Below are positions 9,707 to 24,417 of a stretch of DNA of 64,000 nt, piece after piece. Position 1 is the first letter of the stretch; every line of letters starts with the position of its first letter. The notes under the pieces are model-generated. The model was not told the DNA's origin. It made no database searches and was given only the letters and a program-made list of their open reading frames with translations. Source of the DNA: an uncultured Paracoccaceae bacterium (GTDB lineage: Bacteria > Pseudomonadota > Alphaproteobacteria > Rhodobacterales > Rhodobacteraceae); assembly GCA_937864535.1 (NCBI GenBank), contig CALMJS010000017.1, forward strand, positions 186,001 to 250,000. The letters are read 5' to 3'. Both the position numbers and the translations under genes were made by a program.

Positions 9707-10420
9707 ATGCGCGTGCTGCTGATTGAGGATGACCCCACCACGTCAAAAAGCATCGAAATGATGCTGACTCATGCAAACCTGAATGTCTATTCGACCAGTT
9801 TCGGTGAAGAGGGTGTCGAACTGGCCAGACTCTACGACTATGATCTCATACTCCTCGATATCAATTTGCCGGATATTTCTGGCCATGAGGTGTTGCGCCA
9901 ATTGCGGCTGGCGCGGATCGAAACGCCGATTCTGATCCTTTCGGGGGATGACGGCACCGAGAGCAAGATCAGAGGATTCGGTTTCGGTGCGGACGACTAT
10001 CTGACCAAACCCTTCCATCGTGAGGAACTGATCGCCCGCATTCACGCGATCATTCGCCGGTCCAAGGGGCATGCACAGTCCGTCATCCGGACGGGCAAGA
10101 TCTGCGTCAATCTGGACGCAAAAACCGTCGATGTGCACGGGACCACGGTTCATCTGACCGGCAAGGAATACCAGATGCTGGAACTGCTTTCGTTGCGCAA
10201 GGGAACGACTCTCACCAAGGAAATGTTCCTCAACCATCTTTACGGCGGCATGGACGAGCCGGAATTGAAGATCATCGATGTGTTTATCTGCAAACTTCGC
10301 AAGAAATTGATGCAGGCGACCGATGGCGAAAATTGTATCGAGACGGTTTGGGGGCGGGGATATGTCTTGCGCGATCCAGAGATCCGGACAGAGCCCAAGC
10401 GGGTGGCGGTTGGGGCCTAG
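9707..10420 (+). CDS. ctrA: Cell cycle response regulator CtrA
   Basis: [63 protein letters not shown]; OmpR-type wHTH; MYGG-type CtrA-like [25 protein letters not shown]. Confidence 0.95.
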   Translation: MRVLLIEDDPTTSKSIEMMLTHANLNVYSTSFGEEGVELARLYDYDLILLDINLPDISGHEVLRQLRLARIETPILILSGDDGTESKIRGFGFGADDYLTKPFHREELIARIHAIIRRSKGHAQSVIRTGKICVNLDAKTVDVHGTTVHLTGKEYQMLELLSLRKGTTLTKEMFLNHLYGGMDEPELKIIDVFICKLRKKLMQATDGENCIETVWGRGYVLRDPEIRTEPKRVAVGA

Positions 10421-10469
10421 GGCGCGGGCTGGATTTTGTGGTCTGGACGGGGGCAGGAACGCCGCCTAG

Positions 10470-14869
<4,400 letters not shown>

Positions 14870-14896
14870 ATCGTCCCCTCTAATTTGTTCACTTTT

Positions 14897-14911
14897 GTTC
14901 CTAAAAAGTTC
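14897..14911 (+). promoter_or_regulatory. Putative LexA (SOS) box
   Basis: Perfect GTTC-CTAAAAA-GTTC; a further GTTC half-site at 14887-14890. Confidence 0.55.
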
Positions 14912-14977
14912 TTTACAGACTCGCTCTGAAATGGGAACAAATAGGCAACAAAGGTTAACGCACAGGAGGAAGTGACG

Positions 14978-15100
14978 ATGGCAAAGGATTTCAAAGCCGT
15001 ACTGATGCGGTCTCCGCAGATGGTGCTCGCGGACTTGGTGGGTGTCGCCAGTTTGGTGATCATCTTTTACGGGGCGATGCTGTTGCCCGGCCTGTTGTGA
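14978..15100 (+). CDS. 40-aa single-TM small protein (not in ORF track)
   Basis: ATG with AGGAGGA Shine-Dalgarno at 14964-14970; MAKDFKAVLMRSPQMVLADLVGVASLVIIFYGAMLLPGLL. Confidence 0.65.
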   Translation: MAKDFKAVLMRSPQMVLADLVGVASLVIIFYGAMLLPGLL

Positions 15101-15239
15101 CCTGAGGTCTGCCTGACCGTGTTTCCTGCCGACCGGCACGTCGTCTGTCCCATTCGTCGACGAGGCTAATGTCCCTAGCCCAACGGAGCCCTGCCTTTCC
15201 GGTTCCGGTTCGGATCCCACTCGAAACACGGACTTTCCG

Positions 15240-15275
15240 CCGCCGCCCTTCCCCGGGCTGGCGGCGGTTTCTTTT
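15240..15275 (+). terminator. Intrinsic terminator
   Basis: CCGCCGCC...GGCGGCGG followed by TTTCTTTT. Confidence 0.65.
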
Positions 15276-16683
15276 AGATTTTATAGGCAAACCGCAGGCC
15301 GCCCCAGTGGCGGCCATTGACCATGATCGGGGCCGAGAGGTCCTTCATCATCACATAGGTGCCGCCGCCCATGTCACGACGGTAGACCTGCATCAGAAAC
15401 GGTTGCGTGTTGCGCCCGGATTTGAGCCCGACACGGTCATCAAAGATCCGCCTGTTGCGGCAGTTCGCCGTGTTCCAGACCGGGTCCAACCCCTGCGGCA
15501 ACGAGAATTTCTGGTTATGTGTCGGAAGGTAACCATTGATATCGACCGCCGCACAGAACACGACACGCGGGTCCACCTCCAGCGCGGGCTCCTGGAATCT
15601 GGGCAGGATCTGATCCGTAAGCGGCAGATAACGCGTCGTGAACTGTTTGGGGTTCGTATCGGCAATCGGCATATAGTTCGTGTCGAAGAGCTCGGTTTCC
15701 GAAATCTCGCCCTTCTTGATTGCGGTGCTAAAGGTCTCGCCGATCTGGGCGGCAGTTTTGACCACGTAATCTATGAACTTTTTATCCTCGGACGCACCGC
15801 CCGACAGGATCGACAGTTGAACGATGGTTTCGCTGTCGTCGACCATACTGTGGATCTGTTTGCGCGATGCTTCGACCCCGCGGCCGGTATCTTCGGCACC
15901 CTCTGCGATCGACAGGAACGCAGGCCCGAACCCCGACACGGCGCGGGCGATTCGACCGGCTTCCTGACTCATGTTGCCCGATGTCCGCACGGTCGTTTCC
16001 AACTGGCTGCGCATCGCACTCATTTGCGCGTCGGTCTGCTCGGCTTCGGTGATGACGCGCGCGGCGAGGGTCTGAACGCTGCGGGATTCGGTCCGCAACG
16101 TGCCAAAGCTCTTGGTCATTTCCGCGACACTCTCGGATACGGCGGTCGCGGCCTTGGTGGTGTTGCGGGACAGATCGTTGATCGCTTCGGCCACGACGGC
16201 AAAACCGCGGCCGGAATTGCCGGCGCGGACGGCTTCGATCTTGGCGTTGATGGCAAGGATATTGACCTGACGGGCAATCGTCTGGATTTCCGCATTCAGC
16301 TTTTCAACGGATTTGAGACGGGCAACCACCTCTTCGAGGCGCGTTTCAACCGATCGCACCCAAGTGGCCACTTCGCGGCTGCATTCGTTCGAGGCCTGCA
16401 CACTGGCAACGCTCTCGGTCAAGCCGGCGAGATTGCTCTCGGCCAGCTCGGACACCAGCCCGATCGCGTCTTGCAAGGCGTCGTTGGCGGAGCTGATGGC
16501 GTCGACACGTTCATGCAGCGCGCGCATTTCCGCGACCTGCTTTTGCGATTTCTGCCCGACCTCGTCCAGAAAACCGGACAATTCGACAATACCGGCGGCC
16601 ATCGTCGAGCCGACAGTTGCAATCTCGTTTAAGACTTTGCCGTTCCCGGAACCGGGACGACGAAGATCAAAGTTGTCAAACAT
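15274..16683 (-). CDS. Methyl-accepting chemotaxis protein, signalling domain N-terminal, putative sensor domain C-terminal, no obvious TM
   Basis: QVNILAINAKIEAVRAGNSGRGFAVVAEAINDLSRNTTKAATAV; C-terminal NGYLPTHNQKFSLPQGLDPVWNTANCRNRRIFDD. Confidence 0.88.
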   Translation of the reverse strand: MFDNFDLRRPGSGNGKVLNEIATVGSTMAAGIVELSGFLDEVGQKSQKQVAEMRALHERVDAISSANDALQDAIGLVSELAESNLAGLTESVASVQASNECSREVATWVRSVETRLEEVVARLKSVEKLNAEIQTIARQVNILAINAKIEAVRAGNSGRGFAVVAEAINDLSRNTTKAATAVSESVAEMTKSFGTLRTESRSVQTLAARVITEAEQTDAQMSAMRSQLETTVRTSGNMSQEAGRIARAVSGFGPAFLSIAEGAEDTGRGVEASRKQIHSMVDDSETIVQLSILSGGASEDKKFIDYVVKTAAQIGETFSTAIKKGEISETELFDTNYMPIADTNPKQFTTRYLPLTDQILPRFQEPALEVDPRVVFCAAVDINGYLPTHNQKFSLPQGLDPVWNTANCRNRRIFDDRVGLKSGRNTQPFLMQVYRRDMGGGTYVMMKDLSAPIMVNGRHWGGLRFAYKI

Positions 16684-16749
16684 GACCTCTCCTGTCTGCG
16701 GCGCCGAACAGGCTACCGCCGTGCATTCAGGCCGACCTTCTCCTCCGCT

Positions 16750-17199
16750 CTAGGCCTCCATCGCCAAGGCCTGCGCCATGGCATCGACGGTTGCATCGAA
16801 CGCGAGCAGGATCGATGCGTGCCTATTCTTGTAGTCTCGGGCCGGTAAGAGCGCCTCCAACCCGTCGAACGGCGCTGAAGGAACCGGTCCTCCGTCTTTG
16901 AGCATCGCCCGCAACTCCTCACGGGCTTTTGCTACCTCGGGCAGGCTACGGCCGATGATGGTCCCCCCCATGATGGCCGCCGATGCCTGTCCCAACGCAC
17001 AAGCTTTAACGTCCTGTCCGAAGTTTGTTATAACGCCGTCGCGCATTTTTATGTCGACGGTGACCGTCGATCCGCACAGAGGCGCCCGTTTTTTGACCGT
17101 TGCGTCGGGGTCAGCCAAGCGGTCTGTGAACGGCATATCCGCCGTCAGCGCCAAGATTTTGGCGGAATAGAGTTTGACGAGATCAGAACTGTCAGACAC
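16750..17199 (-). CDS. NifU/IscU-like iron-sulfur cluster assembly scaffold family protein
   Basis: DATVKKRAPLCGSTVTVDIKM...GQDVKACALGQASAAIM. Confidence 0.8.
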   Translation of the reverse strand: MSDSSDLVKLYSAKILALTADMPFTDRLADPDATVKKRAPLCGSTVTVDIKMRDGVITNFGQDVKACALGQASAAIMGGTIIGRSLPEVAKAREELRAMLKDGGPVPSAPFDGLEALLPARDYKNRHASILLAFDATVDAMAQALAMEA

Positions 17200-17267
17200 T
17201 GGCTTTCCCTTTCCTCAGATTTTGCAATAAATAGGCCACAGAACATCTTTTCAACAGGTCTGATCCG

Positions 17268-17630
17268 ATGCGCTTTGATCCCACAAGCCTAAAGTATGAT
17301 GAAAACGGGTTGATCCCGGCGATCGCACAGGATGTCGAGACCGGAGATGTGCTGATGTTGGCCTGGATGAGTCAGGAGGCCGTCGAGCGGACCATTCGCA
17401 CCGGGCGCGTCACCTATTGGAGCCGGTCGCGCAAATCGTTCTGGGTCAAGGGCGAAACCTCTGGCCATGTGCAGGAACTGGTCGAGTTCACCTTTGACTG
17501 TGATCGCGATTGTATTCTGATGCAGGTGCGGCAGGTGGGTCCGGCCTGTCACACGAACCGACGGTCATGTTTCTACACCGCCGTGCGTGACGACCATGAG
17601 GTCGAACTGATGCAGCCGATGGCTGAGTGA
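17268..17630 (+). CDS. hisI: Phosphoribosyl-AMP cyclohydrolase
   Basis: [30 protein letters not shown]...[15 protein letters not shown]...[27 protein letters not shown]. Confidence 0.95.
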   Translation: MRFDPTSLKYDENGLIPAIAQDVETGDVLMLAWMSQEAVERTIRTGRVTYWSRSRKSFWVKGETSGHVQELVEFTFDCDRDCILMQVRQVGPACHTNRRSCFYTAVRDDHEVELMQPMAE

Positions 17631-17637
17631 GCCAGCG

Positions 17638-18531
17638 CTAGAGCCCGACCATGCGGCGGATGTCGGCCGGGGTTGCGCCCTCTGCACGGTATTTGCGGAT
17701 CGCTTTGGCGTCATCGCGTTTGGCGAGGCGTTTGCCGTTCTCGTCACGGACGAGTGCGTGATGGTGGTAGACGGGGGTGGGTAAGCCGAGCAAACGCTGC
17801 AACGCGACGTGGATGCGGGTTGCCTCGAACAGATCCTGACCGCGGACGACATGCGTTACGCCTTGGGCCGCGTCATCAAGCACGACCGACAGATGGTATG
17901 ATCCGAGGAAGGTTTTGCGTGACAGGACAATATCGCCGACTTTGGTCCGGAGATCGTCCGGCGAGAATTCGATCTGGCCGGTTTCGCCATCGGGACCGCT
18001 GCCTGTTTCGGTGAAATACAGGAACTCGCCTTCGCAGACGCGGTATTCGCCGATCTGGATCGCGGCCAGCGACATATCGAGCCGGAGCGCCACGTCTTCG
18101 GGCATCGGTGTCAGACTTTGAGGCATGCCGATCTTGTGGTGACAGGTGCGGGGGTAAACGATCCCGTCGGGGCCGAAGTGCACAACGCCTTCCTGCGGGG
18201 CCGAGGCAGCCTCGTGGATATCGCGACGGGTGCAGGTGCAAGGATACAGGAGGTCGCGCTGCCAAAGGGCATCTAGGGCTTGCCGGTAGGCCGGTAGCCG
18301 CTCTGACTGGCGCATGACCGGCGTTTCCCACCACAGCCCGAGCCATTCGAGGTCTTCGTAGAGTTGTGTTTCCCATTCCGGTTTGGACCGTTCGCGGTCT
18401 ATATCCTCGATCCGGAGCAGGAAGCGCCCGTTTTCCGCCATCGCCATGTCATGCGCAAGGATAGCGGAATAGGCGTGACCCAGATGCAGCGGGCCGGTTG
18501 GGCTTGGCGCAAACCGGGTCACGTATTGCAT
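17638..18531 (-). CDS. gluQ: Glutamyl-Q tRNA(Asp) synthetase (GluRS paralogue)
   Basis: TRFAPSPTGPLHLGHAYSAI...RIEDIDRERSKPEWETQLYEDLEWLGL; HHALVRDENGKRLAKRDDA; about 297 aa, lacks anticodon-binding domain. Confidence 0.92.
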   Translation of the reverse strand: MQYVTRFAPSPTGPLHLGHAYSAILAHDMAMAENGRFLLRIEDIDRERSKPEWETQLYEDLEWLGLWWETPVMRQSERLPAYRQALDALWQRDLLYPCTCTRRDIHEAASAPQEGVVHFGPDGIVYPRTCHHKIGMPQSLTPMPEDVALRLDMSLAAIQIGEYRVCEGEFLYFTETGSGPDGETGQIEFSPDDLRTKVGDIVLSRKTFLGSYHLSVVLDDAAQGVTHVVRGQDLFEATRIHVALQRLLGLPTPVYHHHALVRDENGKRLAKRDDAKAIRKYRAEGATPADIRRMVGL

Positions 18532-19874
18532 TAGATTTGACCGCTAAGCCATTGATTGAAATCTTCTTTGGCGCGATCCGTGTAGCCCTTGTAGCGGTCT
18601 TTGCGACCGCGGCGTCCACCACGAACACCGTCCAGCGGCGGGAACAGCCCAAAGTTCACGTTCATCGGCTGGAAGGTTTTTGCATCCGCGCCGCCGGTGA
18701 TATGGGTGATCAGCGCGCCCATGGCCGTGGTGTTCGGCACCGGATCAATCGTCCGGCCGTGCAGTTCTGCCGCGGCAAGACGACCAGCCAAGAGCCCCAT
18801 AGCCGCGCTCTCGACATAGCCCTCGACCCCGGTGACCTGACCGGCAAAGCGGATGTTTGGCCGCGATTTCAGCCGCATTTCGCTGTCCAGCAACGTCGGT
18901 GAATTGATGAACGTGTTTCGATGGATGCCGCCCAGACGGGCAAACTCGGCATCTTCGAGGCCCGGGATCATCTTAAAGACGTCCTTTTGCGCGCCGTATT
19001 TCATCTTGGTCTGGAACCCGACGATATTATAGAGCGTGCCCAAGGCGTTATCGCGGCGCAATTGCACCACGGCATAGGCCTTGGTTTCCGGATCATGGGC
19101 GTTGGTCAGGCCAATCGGCTTCATCGGGCCGAACCGCAGCGTTTCGCGGCCGCGTTCGGCCATCACTTCGATCGGCAAGCATCCGTCGAAATAGCCAGCG
19201 GTTTCGCCTTCGTGGAACTCGGTCTTATCGGCTGCCAAAAGGGCATCGATAAAGGCCTCGTACTGATCCTTGGTCATCGGGCAGTTCAGGTAGGCGGTGC
19301 GCTCTTCCTCGGTTTCGCCCTTGTCATAGCGCGACTGCATCCACGCCACATCCATATTGACCGAGTCGAAATAGACAATCGGGGCAATCGCGTCGAAAAA
19401 CGCGAGGTGGTCGGCGCCGGTTTCGCGGCGGATCGCCTCGCCAAGGGCGGGGCTGGTCAACGGGCCGGTCGCGATGATCCAGTGACCTTCGGTCGGCAGT
19501 TCGGAAATTTCCTCATAGGACACGGACACATTGGGATGCGCCATCAGTGCGGCGGTCACGCTCTCGGCAAAGGGGTCGCGATCCACCGCCAGCGCGCCGC
19601 CAGCGGGCAGGCGGTGCTTGGTCGCCATCTGCATGATCAAGCCGTTGGCCTGACGCATTTCCCAATGCAGCAGCCCGACCGCGTTCTGTTCGCTATCGTC
19701 CGAGCGGAACGAATTCGAACAGACCATCTCGGCCAGATGACCGGTGCGATGGGCAAAGGTTTCCACCTTTGGCCGCATTTCATGAATGACCACGCGCACG
19801 CCGGCGTTTGCAGCCTGCCACGCAGCCTCGGACCCGGCCATGCCGCCGCCAATGATATGAAGTTCCTGTGTCAT
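18531..19874 (-). CDS. trmFO: FADH2-dependent tRNA m5U54 methyltransferase
   Basis: [32 protein letters not shown]...[11 protein letters not shown]...[24 protein letters not shown]; start trimmed to 19874. Confidence 0.95.
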   Translation of the reverse strand: MTQELHIIGGGMAGSEAAWQAANAGVRVVIHEMRPKVETFAHRTGHLAEMVCSNSFRSDDSEQNAVGLLHWEMRQANGLIMQMATKHRLPAGGALAVDRDPFAESVTAALMAHPNVSVSYEEISELPTEGHWIIATGPLTSPALGEAIRRETGADHLAFFDAIAPIVYFDSVNMDVAWMQSRYDKGETEEERTAYLNCPMTKDQYEAFIDALLAADKTEFHEGETAGYFDGCLPIEVMAERGRETLRFGPMKPIGLTNAHDPETKAYAVVQLRRDNALGTLYNIVGFQTKMKYGAQKDVFKMIPGLEDAEFARLGGIHRNTFINSPTLLDSEMRLKSRPNIRFAGQVTGVEGYVESAAMGLLAGRLAAAELHGRTIDPVPNTTAMGALITHITGGADAKTFQPMNVNFGLFPPLDGVRGGRRGRKDRYKGYTDRAKEDFNQWLSGQI

Positions 19875-20177
19875 ACCGCGGATGTAGCCGCGACGCAGGC
19901 AAAAGAAAAGATCAGGCAGCGCCGGTCGGCGTAGTATCGGCACGATGACGGAATTGCGCCGCCTCCGGGATGGCGGAGACGGCGCTACGGGATGCTAAAA
20001 TAGCTTCAATCGAGCAAGGTCATGTCCGGATAAATCCTGCTACACCGACCAGTCGCATAATCGCTTGCCCCGTAAGATCGAGTCTCTTGGGTACGGCGTT
20101 GACTATCCCTTAGTATATAACAGACCTATACGAATAGGTATGGAATACCTGACCCCCGCAGGTGGGAGAGCAAAATG

Positions 20178-20207
20178 AAAACGCCCGCCGTTGCGGGCGG
20201 GCGTTTT
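20178..20207 (-). terminator. Intrinsic terminator of gyrA
   Basis: AAAACGCCCGCC-loop-GGCGGGCGTTTT immediately 3' of the gyrA stop (minus strand). Confidence 0.8.
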
Positions 20208-20208
20208 G

Positions 20209-22923
20209 TCATTCGTCTTCGCCGGCTTCTTCGATCCGGGCGACCGAGACCACGGTCTCATCGGGGCCGGTGTTGAACACCCTGACCCCGCCCGCGCTGC
20301 GGGACCGGAAGCTGATGCCAGCAATCGGCACGCGGATGGACTGACCGTTCGAGGTCACCAGCATGATCTGGTTGTCATCTTCGACCGGGAAGCAGGATAC
20401 GATATCCCCGCCGCGCATGGTTTTCTCAAAGGCGGTGACCCCCATGCCTCCGCGACCGCGGACGGGATAGTCATGCGAGGAGGTCAATTTGCCAAGGCCC
20501 TTGGCCGTGATCGTCAGGATCAGGTTTTCCGCCGCTGACATTTCGGCATAGCGTTCGGTCGACAATTCGCCTGCAGGCACGTCCTCTTCGTCGGTGACAT
20601 CCTCTTCGGTGACGCCAGCCATGGCGCGGCGCATCTTCAGATAGGCAGCACGTTCCTGCGGGTCCGCCTCGAAGTGGCGGATGATCGACATGGACACTAC
20701 GCGGTCATCGCCCACCAGTTTGATGCCGCGCACCCCGGTGGAATTGCGGCTGTTGAACACCCGCACGTCGGTCGAAGAAAAGCGGATTGCGCGGCCGGAA
20801 TTGGTCACCAGCATGACATCGTCATCTTCGGAGGCGATGCGTGCGTTCACCAGTTCGACGCCATCGGGCAGTTTCATCGCGATCTTGCCGTTCCGCATCA
20901 CATTGGTGAAGTCGGACAGTTTGTTGCGTCGCACGTCCCCGTCCGAGGTCGCAAAGACGATCTGCAGGTCGTCCCATTCCTCTTCGGGGCGGTCAACCGG
21001 CATGATGGCGGCAACAGACACACCCTGCGGGATCGGCAGGATATTGACGATGGCCTTGCCCTTGGCGGTGCGGCCGCCCGAGGGCAGGCGCCATGTTTTC
21101 AGCTTGTACGCCATGCCGTCCGTCGTAAAGAACAGCAGTTGCGTATGGGTATTGGCCACAAAGAGCGTCGTGACGACGTCCTCTTCTTTGGTCTGCATGC
21201 CCGACAGGCCCTTGCCGCCGCGTTTCTGGCTGCGGAATTCGACCAGCGGCGTGCGCTTGATCCAACCGCCAGAGGTCACGGTGACAACCATGTCTTCGCG
21301 CTCGATCAGGTCTTCGTCGTCGAGGTCGGCGGCCCAATCGGCGATCTCGGTGCGGCGCGGGACGGCAAACAGGTCTTTGACCTCTTGCAGTTCGGCCCCG
21401 ATGATCCCCATGATCCGTTCGCGCGACCGCAGGATGTCGAGGTAATCTTTGATCTTGGAGGCCAGATCCTGCAATTCGTCGGTGACTTCCTGCACGCCGA
21501 GCTGTGTCAGACGCTGAAGACGCAGATCCAGAATGGCGCGGGCCTGAATTTCCGACAGGTTATAGGTGCCGTCGTCGTTGACCGGATGCAGCGGGTCATC
21601 GATCAGTTTGAGGTATTCGATGATCGAGCCAGCCGGCCAGCGACGGGTCATCAGGCGATCCCGCGCCTCGGCGGCATCCTTTGACGCGCGGATGGTCGCG
21701 ACAACCTCGTCGACGTTGGTCACGGCAACTGCCAGACCGCAGAGGATATGCGACCGTTCGCGGGCCTTGCGCAGCTCATAGGCGGTGCGGCGGGCGACGA
21801 CCTCTTCGCGGAAGGTGATGAAATTCGACAGGAAGCCGTAGAGCGTCAGCGTTTCCGGGCGGCCATTGTTCAGCGCCAGCATGTTACAGCCAAAGCTGAT
21901 CTGCATCGGCGTAAAGCGGAACAACTGGTTCAGCACCACATCCGGGGTCGCATCGCGTTTCAGTTCGACCACGACACGCACGCCGTTGCGGTCGGATTCA
22001 TCCTGCACATGGGCGATGCCTTCGATCCGTTTGTCGCGGGCACATTCGGCGATCTTTTCGATCATCACCGATTTGTTCACCTGATAGGGGATCTCATCGA
22101 CAATGATCGCCCAGCGATCCTTGCGTAGTTCTTCGATGTGGGTTTTCGAACGCAGAACCACCGACCCGCGCCCTTCGAGATAGGCCTTGCGCGCGCCAGA
22201 GCGGCCCATCATCACGCCGCCGGTCGGGAAGTCCGGGCCGGGGACATACTGGATCAGGTCGGCGGCCTCAAGATCAGGGTTTTCGATCAAGGCCAGCGTC
22301 GCGTCGATCACCTCGCCGAGGTTATGCGGCGGAATATTGGTGGCCATACCCACCGCAATACCGCCAGCGCCGTTGACCAGCATGTTCGGGAACCGGGCGG
22401 GCAGAACGGTGGGCTCTTTGTCCTTGCCGTCGTAGTTATCGACGAAGTCGACGGTATCCTTGTCGATATCGGCCAGCAGGAAGCTGGCGGATTTGTCCAT
22501 GCGCACTTCGGTATAACGGAAGGCGGCGGCCTTATCCCCGTCCATCGAACCAAAGTTGCCCTGACCGTCCAGCAGCGGCAGCGACATCGAGAAGTCCTGC
22601 GCCATCCGCACCAGCGCGTCATAGATCGCGCTGTCCCCATGCGGGTGGTATTTACCCATGGTGTCCGACACCGGGCGCGAAGATTTCCGGTAGGGTTTAT
22701 CGTGAGTGTTCCCCACCTCGTTCATCGCATAGAGAATGCGCCGGTGCACCGGTTTCAGCCCGTCCCGCAGGTCGGGAATAGCCCGACTGACGATCACGCT
22801 CATGGCGTAATCGAGGTAGGAGGTCTTCATCTCTTCGATGATCGAGACCGAAGGGCCAGAGTGGACCGGACGGTCTGTGCCGGGTTCTTCTGCGTTTTCA
22901 GGGGTTTGCGGGGTATCTGTCAC
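20209..22923 (-). CDS. gyrA: DNA gyrase subunit A
   Basis: [41 protein letters not shown]-terminal beta-pinwheel GMGVTAFE repeats. Confidence 0.97.
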   Translation of the reverse strand: MTDTPQTPENAEEPGTDRPVHSGPSVSIIEEMKTSYLDYAMSVIVSRAIPDLRDGLKPVHRRILYAMNEVGNTHDKPYRKSSRPVSDTMGKYHPHGDSAIYDALVRMAQDFSMSLPLLDGQGNFGSMDGDKAAAFRYTEVRMDKSASFLLADIDKDTVDFVDNYDGKDKEPTVLPARFPNMLVNGAGGIAVGMATNIPPHNLGEVIDATLALIENPDLEAADLIQYVPGPDFPTGGVMMGRSGARKAYLEGRGSVVLRSKTHIEELRKDRWAIIVDEIPYQVNKSVMIEKIAECARDKRIEGIAHVQDESDRNGVRVVVELKRDATPDVVLNQLFRFTPMQISFGCNMLALNNGRPETLTLYGFLSNFITFREEVVARRTAYELRKARERSHILCGLAVAVTNVDEVVATIRASKDAAEARDRLMTRRWPAGSIIEYLKLIDDPLHPVNDDGTYNLSEIQARAILDLRLQRLTQLGVQEVTDELQDLASKIKDYLDILRSRERIMGIIGAELQEVKDLFAVPRRTEIADWAADLDDEDLIEREDMVVTVTSGGWIKRTPLVEFRSQKRGGKGLSGMQTKEEDVVTTLFVANTHTQLLFFTTDGMAYKLKTWRLPSGGRTAKGKAIVNILPIPQGVSVAAIMPVDRPEEEWDDLQIVFATSDGDVRRNKLSDFTNVMRNGKIAMKLPDGVELVNARIASEDDDVMLVTNSGRAIRFSSTDVRVFNSRNSTGVRGIKLVGDDRVVSMSIIRHFEADPQERAAYLKMRRAMAGVTEEDVTDEEDVPAGELSTERYAEMSAAENLILTITAKGLGKLTSSHDYPVRGRGGMGVTAFEKTMRGGDIVSCFPVEDDNQIMLVTSNGQSIRVPIAGISFRSRSAGGVRVFNTGPDETVVSVARIEEAGEDE

Positions 22924-23116
22924 GCTGTTGGCCTGTCTGCCTTATGGCTTTTCCATCTTTGTTGCAGCTTTATAGCGCAGGGCAAAGGGCAGGCGCAACC
23001 TGCCATGCGCCGGATGTTTGGCAGCCTAGAGGGCTAATGGCTAACAAATTGAAAGAATTGACAAAATATTGGCATGTGGTTTGCTGGACCTATGGCGGCA
23101 ACCAAGAGGTGAACCG

Positions 23117-23383
23117 ATGCACGAAGAAACGGAATTGATGTTAAAAGGCTACGGGCTGACGACGGCAGAAATGTTCTATCGGATGCCGGATTATCCCCAT
23201 GTCCTGAACAGCTTTATCTGGCAGGATTACGATCTGGCGCCGGATCACGCCCGGCTGTTTCGGTTCATCGAATTCTGGCAGCGCGAAATCGAGGGGCCAT
23301 TGCATTCGGTCCGCTTTGTCCACCGCAAGCTGATCAGCGCCGGAGAGTGGCGCAATGTGGTCGGCGAGTTCACCCTGCATTAG
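23117..23383 (+). CDS. usg: Usg family protein (function unknown)
   Basis: LMLKGYGLTTAEMFYRMPDYPHVLNSFIWQDYDLAPDHARLFRFIEFWQREIEGPLHSVRFVHRKLI. Confidence 0.8.
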   Translation: MHEETELMLKGYGLTTAEMFYRMPDYPHVLNSFIWQDYDLAPDHARLFRFIEFWQREIEGPLHSVRFVHRKLISAGEWRNVVGEFTLH

Positions 23384-23438
23384 CGCGCCGGGGGCTTTGC
23401 GCCCCCGGACCCCCGCAAGGTATTTTTAGAAAGATGAA
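23384..23438. repeat. Dispersed intergenic palindromic repeat, copy B
   Basis: CCGGGGGCTTTGCGCCCCCGGACCCCCGCAAGGTATTTTTAGAAAGATGAA; reverse complement matches the other copies. Confidence 0.75.
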
Positions 23439-23442
23439 AGGG

Positions 23443-24366
23443 TTAGACGGCGCTGCGCGTCGGTCGATCAAAGACCCGGCGACCCAGAAGGCTGGCGGTG
23501 AGGTCGACCATAAGGTTGGCCGTGCGGCCGCGATCGTCGAGGAAGGGGTTGAGTTCGACCAGATCGAGCGAGCTGACAAGGCCGCTGTCGCAGAGCATTT
23601 CCATCACCAGATGCGCTTCGCGAACAGTTGCACCGCCTGGGACAGTGGTGCCGACCGCCGGAGCAACCGCGGGGTCGAGGAAATCGACGTCCAGAGAGAC
23701 GTGCAAGAGGCCATTGGCTGCCGCGACGCGATCAAGGAACTCCGAGAGCGGGCGGACGATACCGATTTCGTCAATGGTGCGCATATCGACAAGGAGCGCC
23801 TCGCCGTCGGTGAGGAAGCTGCGCTCATCGGGGTCGACGGACCGCAAGCCGATCATGGCGATCTGCGACAGCGGGACCGGGTTCGGGACGGGCGGGAAGG
23901 CGTCAAAGCCGGGGCGTCCGGTGATATAGCCGACAGGGGTGCCGTGTAGATTGCCGCTGGTGGTGGTCAATGGCGTATGCACATCGGTATGCGCATCGAG
24001 CCAGAGCACGAACAGCGGGCGCCCGAGGGTGGCGGCGACATCGGCCATGCCTGCGACCGAGCCCAGCGACAGGGCATGGTCGCCGCCCAAGAAGATAGGC
24101 AAGCCCTGTGGCGCCTGATCGCAAGCCGCATGACGCAGGGTTTGGCACCAGCCGATGTTTTCGGCCAGGGCATGCAGATGAGAGGGGCTATCGAGCGGCG
24201 GCGCGACCGGTTGCGGGGCGAGGTTGCCGAGGTCGCTGACCTGATGGCCGAGTTCGGCGAGAGCATCGCTCAGGCCCGCGGTGCGGAAGGCGTCGGGGCC
24301 CATCAGGCAGCCGCGGCGCCGCTTGCCGCAGTCAACAGGCGCGCCGATCAGGATCACATGGGTCAT
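23443..24366 (-). CDS. rocF: Arginase
   Basis: LGGDHALSLGSVAG, WLDAHTDVHTP, HVSLDVDFLDPAVAPAVGTTVPGG. Confidence 0.93.
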   Translation of the reverse strand: MTHVILIGAPVDCGKRRRGCLMGPDAFRTAGLSDALAELGHQVSDLGNLAPQPVAPPLDSPSHLHALAENIGWCQTLRHAACDQAPQGLPIFLGGDHALSLGSVAGMADVAATLGRPLFVLWLDAHTDVHTPLTTTSGNLHGTPVGYITGRPGFDAFPPVPNPVPLSQIAMIGLRSVDPDERSFLTDGEALLVDMRTIDEIGIVRPLSEFLDRVAAANGLLHVSLDVDFLDPAVAPAVGTTVPGGATVREAHLVMEMLCDSGLVSSLDLVELNPFLDDRGRTANLMVDLTASLLGRRVFDRPTRSAV

Positions 24367-24417
24367 CGGTGTTTCCTCTGGAACAGGCGGGAATGCTAGG
24401 ACGGACCGCCGCAGTGT

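Noticed and set aside
23038-23139. 33-aa ORF MANKLKELTKYWHVVCWTYGGNQEVNRCTKKRN just upstream of usg
   Set aside because: Overlaps the usg start, no convincing Shine-Dalgarno, no recognisable motif
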